Shown here: piece by piece, positions 29,364-37,260 of the stretch
Layout: each line of letters begins with the position of its first letter
Numbering within the stretch: position 1 is the stretch's first letter
NCBI RefSeq assembly: GCF_017114825.1
Contig: NZ_JADEVO010000019.1
Coordinates: forward strand, 41,017 to 105,016
DNA: 64,000 nt
Direction of reading: 5' to 3'
Source: Pseudomonas gregormendelii
GTDB taxonomy: Bacteria > Pseudomonadota > Gammaproteobacteria > Pseudomonadales > Pseudomonadaceae
Notes under the pieces: generated by a model
What the model saw: the letters and a program-made list of their open reading frames with translations, nothing else
What the model was told of the DNA's origin: nothing
Database searches by the model: none
Position numbers and translations under genes: made by a program

Positions 29364-29843
29364 GTGAAAAAAATCGCAGTGTTCGCCGATGTCCAGAACC
29401 TCTACTACACCGTGCGTCAGGCCTATGGTTGCCATTTCAACTACGCCGCGTTGTGGGCTGATATCAGCAAGCAGGGCGAGATCGTCGAAGCCTACGCCTA
29501 CGCCATCGATCGTGGCGACAGCAAGCAGCAGCAGTTCCAGCAGATCCTGCGCAACCTGGGCTTCACCGTGAAACTCAAGCCTTACATCCAGCGCAGCGAT
29601 GGCTCGGCCAAGGGCGACTGGGACGTGGGGATCACGCTGGACATCATGGACGCTGCCGATCATGTCGACGAGGTGGTGCTGGCGTCCGGGGACGGTGATT
29701 TCGACATGTTGCTGGAGCGCATCATCAGCAAACATGGGGTACAAGCGGTGGCTTACGGCGTACCGGGACTCACCGCCAACTCGCTGATCCGCGCCGCCAG
29801 CCGCTACGTGCCGATCGAAGGCGCGTTGCTGCTCAAGAATTGA
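29364..29843 (+). CDS. NYN-domain (LabA/DUF88-type) putative ribonuclease
   Basis: 159 residues starting at a GTG with GAGGA 7 bases upstream. The single domain is the NYN/PIN-like nuclease fold: AVFADVQNLYYTVRQ supplies the first acidic residue, KGDWDVGITLDIMDA the second and LASGDGDFDMLLERI the third. Known NYN proteins are metal-dependent RNases. It lies 22 bases before a DEDD exonuclease gene on the same strand, suggesting a joint nucleic-acid turnover role. Confidence 0.88.
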   Translation: MKKIAVFADVQNLYYTVRQAYGCHFNYAALWADISKQGEIVEAYAYAIDRGDSKQQQFQQILRNLGFTVKLKPYIQRSDGSAKGDWDVGITLDIMDAADHVDEVVLASGDGDFDMLLERIISKHGVQAVAYGVPGLTANSLIRAASRYVPIEGALLLKN

Positions 29844-29865
29844 TTTTTACGGAGTTGAAACAGGT

Positions 29866-30477
29866 TTGGAACGCATAGCAGTCATCGACTTTGAAACCAC
29901 CGGGATCTCCCCGAGCAGCAGCTGCCGGGCCACGGAAATTGCCGTGGTGATCCTTGAACAGGGGCGCATCGTCGAGCGTTACCAGAGCCTGATGAATGCC
30001 GGCGTACGAGTGCCGCCCTTCATCGAACAACTGACCGGCATCAGCAACGCCATGTTGCGCACTGCACCCTCGGCGGAAAAAGTGATGAACGAGGTCAACG
30101 AGTTCGTTGGCATCACGCCGTTGCTGGCGCACAACGCCGCGTTCGACCAGAAGTTCTGGGACTTCGAGCTGGGGCGCATCAAGCGCACCCGCCTGCAGAA
30201 CTTCGCCTGCTCGCTGCTGCTGGCCCGCCGCCTGATGCCCGCTGCGCCGAATCATAAGCTGGGCACGCTGACCACCTTCGCCCAACTGCCCCACACCGGC
30301 CAGGCTCACCGGGCCATGGCCGACGCCGAAATGGCCGCCAACCTGACGGCACATCTGGCGCAGGAGTTGCGGCAAAAGCATGGGTTGCGAGAGTTGTCCC
30401 ATGATTTGCTGGTGAGCTTGCAGAAAGTGCCGGCGGCGAAGATCAATGAGCATCTGAAGCGTCATCGCGGGTTCTAG
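29866..30477 (+). CDS. DnaQ-like 3'-5' exonuclease
   Basis: 203 residues starting at TTG. Exonuclease motifs: IAVIDFETTGISP (Exo I, Asp and Glu), LLAHNAAFDQKFWDFE (Exo II) and HRAMADAEMAANL (Exo IIIepsilon, His and Asp). It resembles stand-alone DEDDh nucleases related to the epsilon proofreading subunit. The last bases of the gene (CGCGGGTTCTAG) form the left edge of a 77-bp direct repeat, copied 980 bases downstream. Confidence 0.9.
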   Translation: MERIAVIDFETTGISPSSSCRATEIAVVILEQGRIVERYQSLMNAGVRVPPFIEQLTGISNAMLRTAPSAEKVMNEVNEFVGITPLLAHNAAFDQKFWDFELGRIKRTRLQNFACSLLLARRLMPAAPNHKLGTLTTFAQLPHTGQAHRAMADAEMAANLTAHLAQELRQKHGLRELSHDLLVSLQKVPAAKINEHLKRHRGF

Positions 30478-30542
30478 GAACAGCGCGGATCCCCCGTAGG
30501 AGCTGCCGAGAGAAACGAGGCTGCGATCTTTTGATCTTGATC
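30466..30542. repeat. 77-bp direct repeat, left copy
   Basis: Identical to 31446-31522. It includes the final 12 bases of the exonuclease gene and one arm of the 'GTAGGAGCTGCCGAG' hairpin repeat. It flanks an inserted segment of 903 bases. Confidence 0.9.
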
Positions 30543-30879
30543 GGATTGGGCTCTGAATCTCATCCTGGCAGGGCTGCGGCCGCCCACTCTACAATCGATC
30601 TGCAAAGATTCTTATGTTGCTTTGAGCGCTCTTCAGCAATTAGCGCCTCTCTGACTTTTCGTAATTTAGTCTTGTGGCCTCGTATACCAGACTGAACAAG
30701 GCTAATAAGTAAGTCGGCCCGATTGTATGTTGATTCACTTTGTTTAAGGCAGCCTCCTGCTTTGACGAACGATCCTACAAAACAATAAGGCTTTACTGCC
30801 TTGCTGCCCTGCGATGGGACCGTTAACCTCTGGGATGTCGCTCCAATTCAGCGACCGGGACTGCAAGCCCGCCGAAAGT

Positions 30880-30909
30880 TTGTTAGGCGCATACAACCGC
30901 ACCTATAAT
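30880..30909 (+). promoter_or_regulatory. Sigma-70-type promoter of the structured leader
   Basis: TTGTTA (30880-30885), an 18-base spacer and a perfect TATAAT (30904-30909). Transcription would start near 30916 and give a 5' untranslated region of about 155 bases. Confidence 0.7.
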
Positions 30910-30940
30910 CGCGTCGCGTTATCTAGCGACCATCGATTTA

Positions 30941-31070
30941 TGGTAGCTGTGTGCGGGAGACCCTTGGGTCTGCCGAGGTGCCTAACACTCGGTCTTGCAG
31001 GCCTGCACATCGCTGCCACCCATCATCTGCAAGTGATGCTGGTAGCTCCGACTTTTGTTAGGAGATTCAC
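30941..31070 (+). ncRNA. Structured 5' leader with two mutually exclusive stems
   Basis: GGTAGC (30942-30947) plus TGTGC (30950-30954) can pair with GCACA (31005-31009) plus GCTGCC (31012-31017). That encloses hairpins AGACCC/GGGTCT (30958-30971) and CCGAG/CTCGG (30973-30992). Alternatively GCTGCCA and CATCA (31012-31025) pair with TGATG and TGGTAGC (31034-31046) in a local hairpin. The 7-mer TGGTAGC occurs at both 30941 and 31040, so only one can pair at a time. The AGGAG site (31060-31064) follows 13 bases later. From memory, similar leaders precede small ORFs in other fluorescent pseudomonads. Confidence 0.6.
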
Positions 31071-31244
31071 ATGGTCAAAGTCACCCCCAATCCGCCTGTC
31101 GACTCAGGTCAGTCCTGCGCTATGGAAATCGCCGCGTGGAGACCCGAATTTGTACCCCGCAGCTTCATTCGCCATCACATCCAACTCCGAGCTTTTTTGG
31201 TGGACTCAGAGGCTTGGTTCTGTGCCCGGAGAATCGGCAATTAA
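31071..31244 (+). CDS. Small ORF, 57 aa, N-terminus like Pseudomonas DUF6124/DUF3077-type peptides
   Basis: ATG with AGGAG 6 bases upstream, directly behind the structured leader. The first residues MVKVTPNPP match, from memory, the conserved start of short Pseudomonas proteins (DUF6124-like) that carry this leader. The rest (ending CARRIGN) does not resemble that family, and other frames stay open here, so the coding part may be a degenerate or frameshifted remnant. Function unknown. Confidence 0.4.
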   Translation: MVKVTPNPPVDSGQSCAMEIAAWRPEFVPRSFIRHHIQLRAFLVDSEAWFCARRIGN

Positions 31245-31445
31245 GGCGTTGGCTGACTCAACATGTGGTGCCGACGTTGCGAGAGGATGCCGGCCCCGTT
31301 TCGACTCAAGTGCCGCATATGCAGGCTATGGACTGGGGTGGTGGAACCTTGAACTTGCTTCATTGGAGGAGAGAACCTTGGATTCGCCTGCGTGATATGC
31401 CGGGATTTTTGTCCGCCAACTGATGTGGTGTTTGCTCCGCCAATA

Positions 31446-31522
31446 CGCGGGTTCTAGGAACAGCGCGGATCCCCCGTAGGAGCTGCCGAGAGAAACGAGG
31501 CTGCGATCTTTTGATCTTGATC
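31446..31522. repeat. 77-bp direct repeat, right copy
   Basis: Exact copy of 30466-30542 at a distance of 980 bases. In this copy the hairpin arm is complete and continues into the TTGATC array. Confidence 0.9.
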
Positions 31523-31605
31523 TTGATCTTGATCTTGATCTTGATCTTGATCTTGATCTTAGAAGCGAAAAGATCGCAGCCTCGTTTCACTCGACAGCTC
31601 CTACG
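31475..31605. repeat. Long inverted repeat with a hexamer array in its loop
   Basis: CGTAGGAGCTGCC...GATCTTTT (31475-31512) is inverted at 31568-31605 with few mismatches, giving a stem of about 38 bp. Its loop holds eight tandem TTGATC units (31511-31558). Same family as the hairpin at 44193-44289. Confidence 0.9.
31511..31558. repeat. Tandem hexamer TTGATC x8
   Basis: Eight perfect copies of TTGATC. The left copy of the 77-bp repeat ends after two units, so the array probably expanded or was cut at this point. The Lys-Ile-repeat reading frame on the other strand is a by-product. Confidence 0.95.
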
Positions 31606-31726
31606 TAGCGTCTGTGCTCACTCATTTTTGAAAGTGTACCGGCGCTAAAAATCGCTTTTGTAACTTATTTTTACCCGCTCGCTTTCCTAGAATGCCTGTT
31701 CTCCCGTCCTGCCCGCGAGCTTCCCA

Positions 31727-32653
31727 ATGTCTGCCCCACGTCGCTTTCCCTTACCGTTGATCGCCGCTTTTTTTGCGTTGTACGTGATTTGGGGCTCGAC
31801 CTACCTGGTGATTCGCATCGGCGTGGAATACTGGCCACCGCTTCTGCTCGCCGGGATCCGCTTCGTCATCGCGGGTTCATTGATGTACGCCTTTCTACGC
31901 TGGCGCGGGGCCCCGGCGCCGACGTGGACACAGTGGAAGGCGGCGGGAGTCATCGGGATTTTGCTGCTGACCTGCGGTAACGGCGCAGTCAGTGTCGCTG
32001 AGCACACCGGGGTTGCCTCGGGCGTGGCGGCCCTGGCGGTGGCGACGGTGCCGTTGTTTACCTTGCTCTGCGGCTATTTCTGGGGCGCGCGTAACACGCG
32101 TCTTGAATGGGCCGGGATCGTGCTCGGGTTGATCGGCATCGCCATGTTGAATCTGGGTTCCAACCTGCAATCGAGCCCGCTGGGCGCCGCACTGCTGATC
32201 TTCGCGGCAGCGGCCTGGGCCTTCGGCTCGGTGTGGAGCAAGCATCTGCCGCTGCCCCAGGGCGCGATGGCCAGCGCCGTGGAAATGCTGGTCGGCGGCG
32301 TGGCGTTGTTAATCGCCAGTGCACTCAGCGGTGAACACCTGGACAGCCTGCCACCGATCGAAGGCTGGGCCGCGCTGGCCTACCTGACGCTCTTCGGCTC
32401 GATCATCGCTTTTAACGCCTACATGTACCTGTTGAAAAATGTCCGTCCCGCTGCCGCGACCAGTTATGCCTACGTCAACCCGGCCGTCGCGGTGTTGCTG
32501 GGCATCGTGTTTGTGGGCGAGACCATCGGAATAGAGGAGGCGCTGGCGATGGCTGTGATCATCAGTGCGGTGGTATTGATCGGCTTGCCGCAGTGGCGCC
32601 GCCCGCCAGTCAAACCCGCTGCAGTGGTGCCGACAGAATCCCGAGTGAATTAG
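31727..32653 (+). CDS. EamA-family drug/metabolite exporter (YedA-like)
   Basis: 308 residues with about ten membrane helices in two EamA repeats (about residues 10-140 and 150-290). The first repeat opens FALYVIWGSTYLVIRIGVE, typical of the YedA branch. An inner-membrane exporter of small metabolites; substrate unknown. The gap before it holds the hairpin repeat and no other gene. Confidence 0.88.
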   Translation: MSAPRRFPLPLIAAFFALYVIWGSTYLVIRIGVEYWPPLLLAGIRFVIAGSLMYAFLRWRGAPAPTWTQWKAAGVIGILLLTCGNGAVSVAEHTGVASGVAALAVATVPLFTLLCGYFWGARNTRLEWAGIVLGLIGIAMLNLGSNLQSSPLGAALLIFAAAAWAFGSVWSKHLPLPQGAMASAVEMLVGGVALLIASALSGEHLDSLPPIEGWAALAYLTLFGSIIAFNAYMYLLKNVRPAAATSYAYVNPAVAVLLGIVFVGETIGIEEALAMAVIISAVVLIGLPQWRRPPVKPAAVVPTESRVN

Positions 32654-32718
32654 GGTAAACTGCGCGGCATTGCACACTCGTTTTGCACAACCGCGCTGAA
32701 TTTTCCTACGGTAATCCC

Positions 32719-34053
32719 ATGACTTTCGCCTCCCTTGGCCTGATCGAACCCTTGCTGCGCTCTCTAGAGACGCTCGGCTACCAGACTCCTACGCCGGTTC
32801 AGGCGCAAGCCATCCCGGCGGTGCTGGCCGGTCGCGACCTGATGGCTGCGGCCCAGACCGGTACTGGCAAAACGGCCGGTTTTGCCCTGCCGCTCCTGCA
32901 ACTGCTGGCCATGGAAGGGCCGAAAGTCACGGCCAACTCGGTACGCGCACTGATCCTGGTGCCGACTCGCGAACTGGCGGAGCAGGTTCACGAGGCCGTG
33001 CGTCAGTACGCCGAAAACCTGCCGTTGAGTACGTATGCCGTGTACGGCGGCGTCAGTATCAACCCGCAGATGATGAAGCTGCGCAAAGGCGTGGACCTGT
33101 TGGTCGCAACACCGGGCCGTTTGCTGGACCTGTTCCGCCAGAACGCGCTCAAGTTCAACCAGCTGCAAACCCTGGTGCTGGACGAAGCCGATCGCATGCT
33201 CGACCTCGGCTTTTCCGAGGAGCTGGGCAACATCTACAAAGCGTTGCCGAAGAAGCGCCAGACGCTGCTGTTCTCCGCGACCTTCTCGGATGCAATTCGC
33301 ACACTGGCCGGGCAAATGCTCAACGACCCGCTGCTCATCGAAGTCAGCCCGCGCAACGTGGCGGCCAACACGGTCAAGCAATGGGTGGTGACGGTCGACA
33401 AGAAGCGCAAGCCGGAGCTGTTCATTCATTTGCTGCGCAAGGGCAAGTGGAAACAGGTGCTGGTGTTCGCCAAGACCCGTAACGGTGTTGACGCGCTGGT
33501 GGAAAAACTCCAGGGCCTGGGCGTAAACGCCGACGGTATCCACGGCGACAAGCCGCAAGCGACCCGTCAGCGTGCGCTGGACCGGTTCAAGGCCAGCGAA
33601 GTGCAGATCCTGGTGGCTACTGACGTCGCGGCCCGTGGCCTGGACATCGAAGATTTGCCGCTGGTGGTCAACTTCGACCTGCCCATCGTTGCTGAAGACT
33701 ATATTCACCGCATCGGTCGCACCGGCCGTGCAGGTGCGACCGGGCAGGCCATTTCCCTGGTCTGCGCCGATGAAGTGAATTTGCTGTCGGCCATCGAGAC
33801 GTTGACGCGTCAGACGCTGCCACGACAGATGGAGCATGATTTCGAACCGGAGCATCGCGTGCCGGACACCGATGCCAGCGGCCAGGTGGTCAAGAAGCCG
33901 AAAAAGCCGAAGAAACCCAAGACTTCCGGCGGCGGCAAACGCAATCTGGGCAAGTGGGTCGAGAGCGCAGAAGCATCGACGCCAGAGCCTTCGATCAAGC
34001 CTGTGCGCAAGGTGCCGGTGTTTAATACCGGGCCGCGCAAGAAGAAACCTTAA
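32719..34053 (+). CDS. rhlE: DEAD-box RNA helicase, RhlE type
   Basis: 444 residues from the ATG at 32719 (MTFASLGLIEPLL). Q motif region TPVQAQAIPAVL, motif I AAQTGTGKTAGF, DEAD box VLDEADRMLDLGF, SAT motif FSATF and motif VI YIHRIGRTGRAG are all present. The C-terminal tail (about 395-444) is lysine and proline rich (KKPKKPKKPK) and probably binds RNA. Role: RNA remodelling and ribosome assembly or decay. Confidence 0.93.
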   Translation: MTFASLGLIEPLLRSLETLGYQTPTPVQAQAIPAVLAGRDLMAAAQTGTGKTAGFALPLLQLLAMEGPKVTANSVRALILVPTRELAEQVHEAVRQYAENLPLSTYAVYGGVSINPQMMKLRKGVDLLVATPGRLLDLFRQNALKFNQLQTLVLDEADRMLDLGFSEELGNIYKALPKKRQTLLFSATFSDAIRTLAGQMLNDPLLIEVSPRNVAANTVKQWVVTVDKKRKPELFIHLLRKGKWKQVLVFAKTRNGVDALVEKLQGLGVNADGIHGDKPQATRQRALDRFKASEVQILVATDVAARGLDIEDLPLVVNFDLPIVAEDYIHRIGRTGRAGATGQAISLVCADEVNLLSAIETLTRQTLPRQMEHDFEPEHRVPDTDASGQVVKKPKKPKKPKTSGGGKRNLGKWVESAEASTPEPSIKPVRKVPVFNTGPRKKKP

Positions 34054-34076
34054 CGGGTGCGGTGTTAGTCAGGCCG

Positions 34077-34100
34077 CCATCGCGAGCAGGCTCGCGATGG
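34077..34100. terminator. Palindromic hairpin between rhlE and the flavoprotein gene
   Basis: CCATCGCGAG, loop CAGG, CTCGCGATGG: a perfect 10-bp stem in the convergent gap. It has no long T-run, so it may be a lone REP unit that also helps stop transcription. Confidence 0.55.
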
Positions 34101-34114
34101 ACGCGCCTCGGTCT

Positions 34115-35356
34115 TCAATCCTTGCGCTGCAACCACTCCAGCATCCCCAGCCCCGCCGCGCGGCCGCTGGCGAAGCACGCGGTCAGCAGGTAGCCGCCAG
34201 TCGGCGCCTCCCAGTCCAGCATCTCACCGGCGCAGAACACCCCGGGGAGTTGCTTGAGCATCAGTCGCTCATCCATCGCTTCGAACCGCACGCCACCGGC
34301 GCTGCTGATCGCCTCGTCCAGCGGACGGGTTTTCACCAGGGTCAGGGGCAACGCCTTGATTGCCTGGGCCAGCCGCGCAGTGTCGGCAAAATCCACAGCG
34401 GCAACCTGCTCTCGCAGCAATGCCGCTTTCACCCCATCGATCCCCAGCTGACTGTGCAGGTGCTTGGACATGGAGCGCGAGCCGCGGGGTTTATCCAGTG
34501 CTGCCTGGATTTTATCCACAGGCCGTCCCGGCAGCAGATCAATATGCACAGTGGCCGCGCCATCTCGATTGATGGCCTGGCGAATCGGCGCTGACAGGGC
34601 GTAGATCAGGCTGCCTTCAATTCCGGTCGCCGTGATCACGCATTCGCCCAGGCGCGGCACGTCGTCATCCAGGCCAATGGCGATGTTTTTCAGCGGCGCG
34701 CCAGCGAATTTACTGACCATCAAATCGCTCCAGGCCTGCACCTCGAAGCCGCAATTGCTCGGTTGCAACGGTGCCAGCTGCACCCCGCACTGTTCCAGGG
34801 GCAGCATCCAGGCGCCATCCGAGCCGAGTCGCGCCCAGCTGCCACCGCCCATGGCCAGCAGCGTAGCGTCTGGCGTAATGGTTTTTTCGCCCTCGGGGCT
34901 GTCGATGCGCGATCCACCCTGCGCATCCCAGCCGAGCCAGCGGTGGCGGGTGTGGATAACTACGCCGGCTTCGCGCAGACGTTTGAGCCAGGCGCGCAGC
35001 AGCGGGGCGGCTTTCATGTCTGTGGGAAATACTCGGCCGGAGCTGCCGACAAAGGTCTCAATGCCCAGGTCATGTATCCATTGGCACAGCGCGTCGGCGC
35101 CAAATGCGCGCAGCAGTGGTGCGATTTGCGGAGCGCGTTCGGCATAGCGCGACAGAAAGGCCGGATAGGCTTCGGAATGGGTGATGTTCATGCCCCCGAC
35201 CCCGGCCAACAGGAATTTGCGCCCCACCGACGGCATGCCGTCGTACAGGTCGACCTTGCAACCGGCCCGGCTCAACACTTCAGCGGCCATCAAGCCGGCG
35301 GGGCCGCCGCCGATGATGGCGACTTGCGGGGGGAGGGTGGTCGAGGGTTGGGTCAT
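34115..35356 (-). CDS. HI0933-like (TIGR03862-type) flavoprotein
   Basis: 413 residues from the ATG at 35356 (MTQPSTTLPPQVAIIGGGPAG). The N-terminal FAD-binding motif GGGPAGLMAAEVLSRAG is followed by VGRKFLLAGVGGMNITHSE. The C-terminal GVFCAGEMLDWEAPTGGYLL, with the FAD-contacting Gly-Gly pair, closes the fold. A putative NAD(P)/FAD oxidoreductase with unknown substrate. The upstream frame extension has no family support. Confidence 0.9.
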   Translation of the reverse strand: MTQPSTTLPPQVAIIGGGPAGLMAAEVLSRAGCKVDLYDGMPSVGRKFLLAGVGGMNITHSEAYPAFLSRYAERAPQIAPLLRAFGADALCQWIHDLGIETFVGSSGRVFPTDMKAAPLLRAWLKRLREAGVVIHTRHRWLGWDAQGGSRIDSPEGEKTITPDATLLAMGGGSWARLGSDGAWMLPLEQCGVQLAPLQPSNCGFEVQAWSDLMVSKFAGAPLKNIAIGLDDDVPRLGECVITATGIEGSLIYALSAPIRQAINRDGAATVHIDLLPGRPVDKIQAALDKPRGSRSMSKHLHSQLGIDGVKAALLREQVAAVDFADTARLAQAIKALPLTLVKTRPLDEAISSAGGVRFEAMDERLMLKQLPGVFCAGEMLDWEAPTGGYLLTACFASGRAAGLGMLEWLQRKD

Positions 35357-35580
35357 CTTCAACGCTGCGCAGTGGCGGAATAGGGCGGGCATTCTACCAG
35401 CCCGACACACGCTCTTGTGGGCCCGGGCCAAGCCCGCTTGCACGGGCGATTAATTGTGTGTTCGAGAGTGGTCAAAAAACAACCAGTGCTTTGCACGCCA
35501 TAGCCAGTATGGCTTGCAGCGCCTTTCACTCAGGTTATCCACAGGCAGTTCCACAGGCATTGTGGGTAACCAGCCACACC

Positions 35581-36501
35581 TCAGTGACAACCTGATGACT
35601 GCCAGACCCGCTGGGCGCTGTGATGCAGAATCCCATGGCGCCGCGCCAGGGCCTTGCGGTCTTTGCTGTAGCCCCCACCAATGACTCCGACCACGGGAAT
35701 GTCCCGGCCCAGGCAATGGCGCATCACGCTTTCGTCGCGGGCGGCGACGCCTTCGTCCGTCAGCTTCAGGTAGCCAAGGGCGTCGTCCTTGTGCACGTCG
35801 ACCCCGGCGTCATACAGCACCAGGTCCGGCTGGTAGAGCGGCAGCAGATAATTGAGCGCATCGTCCACGACCTTCAGGTAAGCGGCATCGCCCATGCCCA
35901 TCGGTAATGGAATGTCCCAGTCACTTTCGGCTTTGCGTGCAGGAAAATTCTTTTCGCAGTGCAGGGAAACAGTGACCGCGTCCGGGGTGTTGTGCAGGAT
36001 GCGTGCAGTCCCATCGCCCTGGTGCACGTCGCAATCGAAGATCAGCACCCGATTCACCCGGCCACTTTCCAGCAAATAGCGGCTGATAACCGCCAGATCG
36101 TTAAAAATGCAGAATCCGGCTGGATAATCGTAGTGCGCATGGTGGGTGCCACCGGCCAGGTGGCAGGCGAGCCCGTGTTCCAGCGCCTGCTCCGCTGCCA
36201 GCAGCGAGCCGCCGACTGCCCGCACGGTGCGCCGGGCCAGGGCTTCGCTCCAGGGCAGGCCAAGGCGGCGCTGGTCTTCGCGGGACAACTCGCCTTCCAT
36301 GTAGCGCGCGATGTATCCGGGGTCATGTGCCAGGGCGAGAATTTGCGACGGGCACAGTTGCGGGCGCAGCAGGTCGGCGTCCCGGGTCAGGCCGCTGTCC
36401 ACCAGGTGGTCACGCAGCAAGCGGAACTTGTCCATGGGGAAGCGGTGGTCCGCCGGGAAGTCGGGACTGTAGTCTTCGTGGTAGATCAACGGCAGCGGCA
36501 T
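35581..36501 (-). CDS. Histone-deacetylase-fold hydrolase
   Basis: 306 residues. Active-site motifs of the arginase/deacetylase fold are visible: AGGTHHAHYDYPAGFC (tandem His), IFDCDVHQGDGTA (zinc Asp and His), LYDAGVDVHKDDALG (second zinc Asp) and VGVIGGGYSKD. In bacteria such enzymes act on acetylated small molecules such as acetoin-related compounds, polyamines or acetyl-lysine. The substrate here is unknown. Confidence 0.9.
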   Translation of the reverse strand: MPLPLIYHEDYSPDFPADHRFPMDKFRLLRDHLVDSGLTRDADLLRPQLCPSQILALAHDPGYIARYMEGELSREDQRRLGLPWSEALARRTVRAVGGSLLAAEQALEHGLACHLAGGTHHAHYDYPAGFCIFNDLAVISRYLLESGRVNRVLIFDCDVHQGDGTARILHNTPDAVTVSLHCEKNFPARKAESDWDIPLPMGMGDAAYLKVVDDALNYLLPLYQPDLVLYDAGVDVHKDDALGYLKLTDEGVAARDESVMRHCLGRDIPVVGVIGGGYSKDRKALARRHGILHHSAQRVWQSSGCH

Positions 36502-36584
36502 GGCGGTTTTATCTGGAAGGAACGCAGGAAAGAATCAGGGATCCTACCAGCGATCTAGACTTGCGACATGGAAAGGGGAGCACG

Positions 36585-37154
36585 ATGGAGCCGATACTGG
36601 AACTCGAGAGCGCGCGACTGTTGTTGCGACAATGGAGCGATGCGGATTTGCCTGAGTTTGCGGCCATGTGCGCCGATCCGCAGGTGATGCGCTATTTTCC
36701 GGCGCCGTTGAGCCGTCTGGAAAGTGCGTCGCTGATCGGGCGCATTCGTGGCCACTTTGCCGAGCACGGGTTCGGCCTGTGGGCGCTGGAGCGCAAGGAC
36801 ACCGGTGCGTTTATCGGCTTTACCGGCCTGGGCGTGGTGGGTTTCGATGCGCCATTTACCCCGGCGGTCGAGATAGGCTGGCGGCTGGCGCGTGAACATT
36901 GGGGGCTGGGTTACGCCAGCGAAGCGGCCTGGACCGCTCTGCGCTGCGGCTTTGACCGCCTCGGGCTGAACGAGGTGGTGGCGTTTACCGCGCAAGCCAA
37001 TCTGCCGTCGGAGAAAGTCATGCAAGCCATCGGAATGCACCATGATTCAGCCGATGACTTCGATCATCCCAAGCTCGCCGCCGGACATCCACTGGAGCAC
37101 CATGTGTTGTATCGCATCAGCCGTGAACAATGGCTGCAAACCCTGCATGGCTAA
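36585..37154 (+). CDS. GNAT-family N-acetyltransferase (RimJ-like)
   Basis: 189 residues from the ATG at 36585, with an AAGGGGAG site upstream (MEPILELESARLLLRQW). The GNAT core shows EIGWRLAREHWGLGYASEA for acetyl-CoA binding, and a downstream NLPSEKVMQAIGMHH stretch typical of the RimJ/RimL group. Substrate unknown. Confidence 0.9.
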   Translation: MEPILELESARLLLRQWSDADLPEFAAMCADPQVMRYFPAPLSRLESASLIGRIRGHFAEHGFGLWALERKDTGAFIGFTGLGVVGFDAPFTPAVEIGWRLAREHWGLGYASEAAWTALRCGFDRLGLNEVVAFTAQANLPSEKVMQAIGMHHDSADDFDHPKLAAGHPLEHHVLYRISREQWLQTLHG

Positions 37155-37260
37155 GCCGGCGCGGACGTTTACAATGGCTCCCATGATGGCGCTGGCCAGA
37201 AATTGAATTGTTCGTCGCAGCCAAGACTGCGCGGCATTGTGTTGTGTTAGGAGAGTCTGA

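Larger units (their letters stand above)
30543..31445. mobile_element. Inserted cassette between 77-bp direct repeats
   Basis: The 903 bases between the two repeat copies are more AT-rich than the surroundings, especially 30600-30800. They hold a promoter, a structured leader, one small ORF with a strong ribosome binding site, and little else. Long open frames from 30814 and 31055 run through the leader and look spurious. No transposase is present, so the mechanism of insertion is unknown. The 30543-30870 part holds no gene I can support. Confidence 0.5.

Noticed and set aside
30814..31395. Open frames (30814-31395 and 31055-31423) through the cassette
   Set aside because: They run across the structured leader or start inside it without a ribosome binding site; only the ORF at 31071 has one.
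31511..31558. CRISPR array
   Set aside because: Units are 6 bases with no spacers, and there are no cas genes.
31360..31590. Lys-Ile repeat protein on the - strand
   Set aside because: It is only the translation of the TTGATC array and its hairpin.
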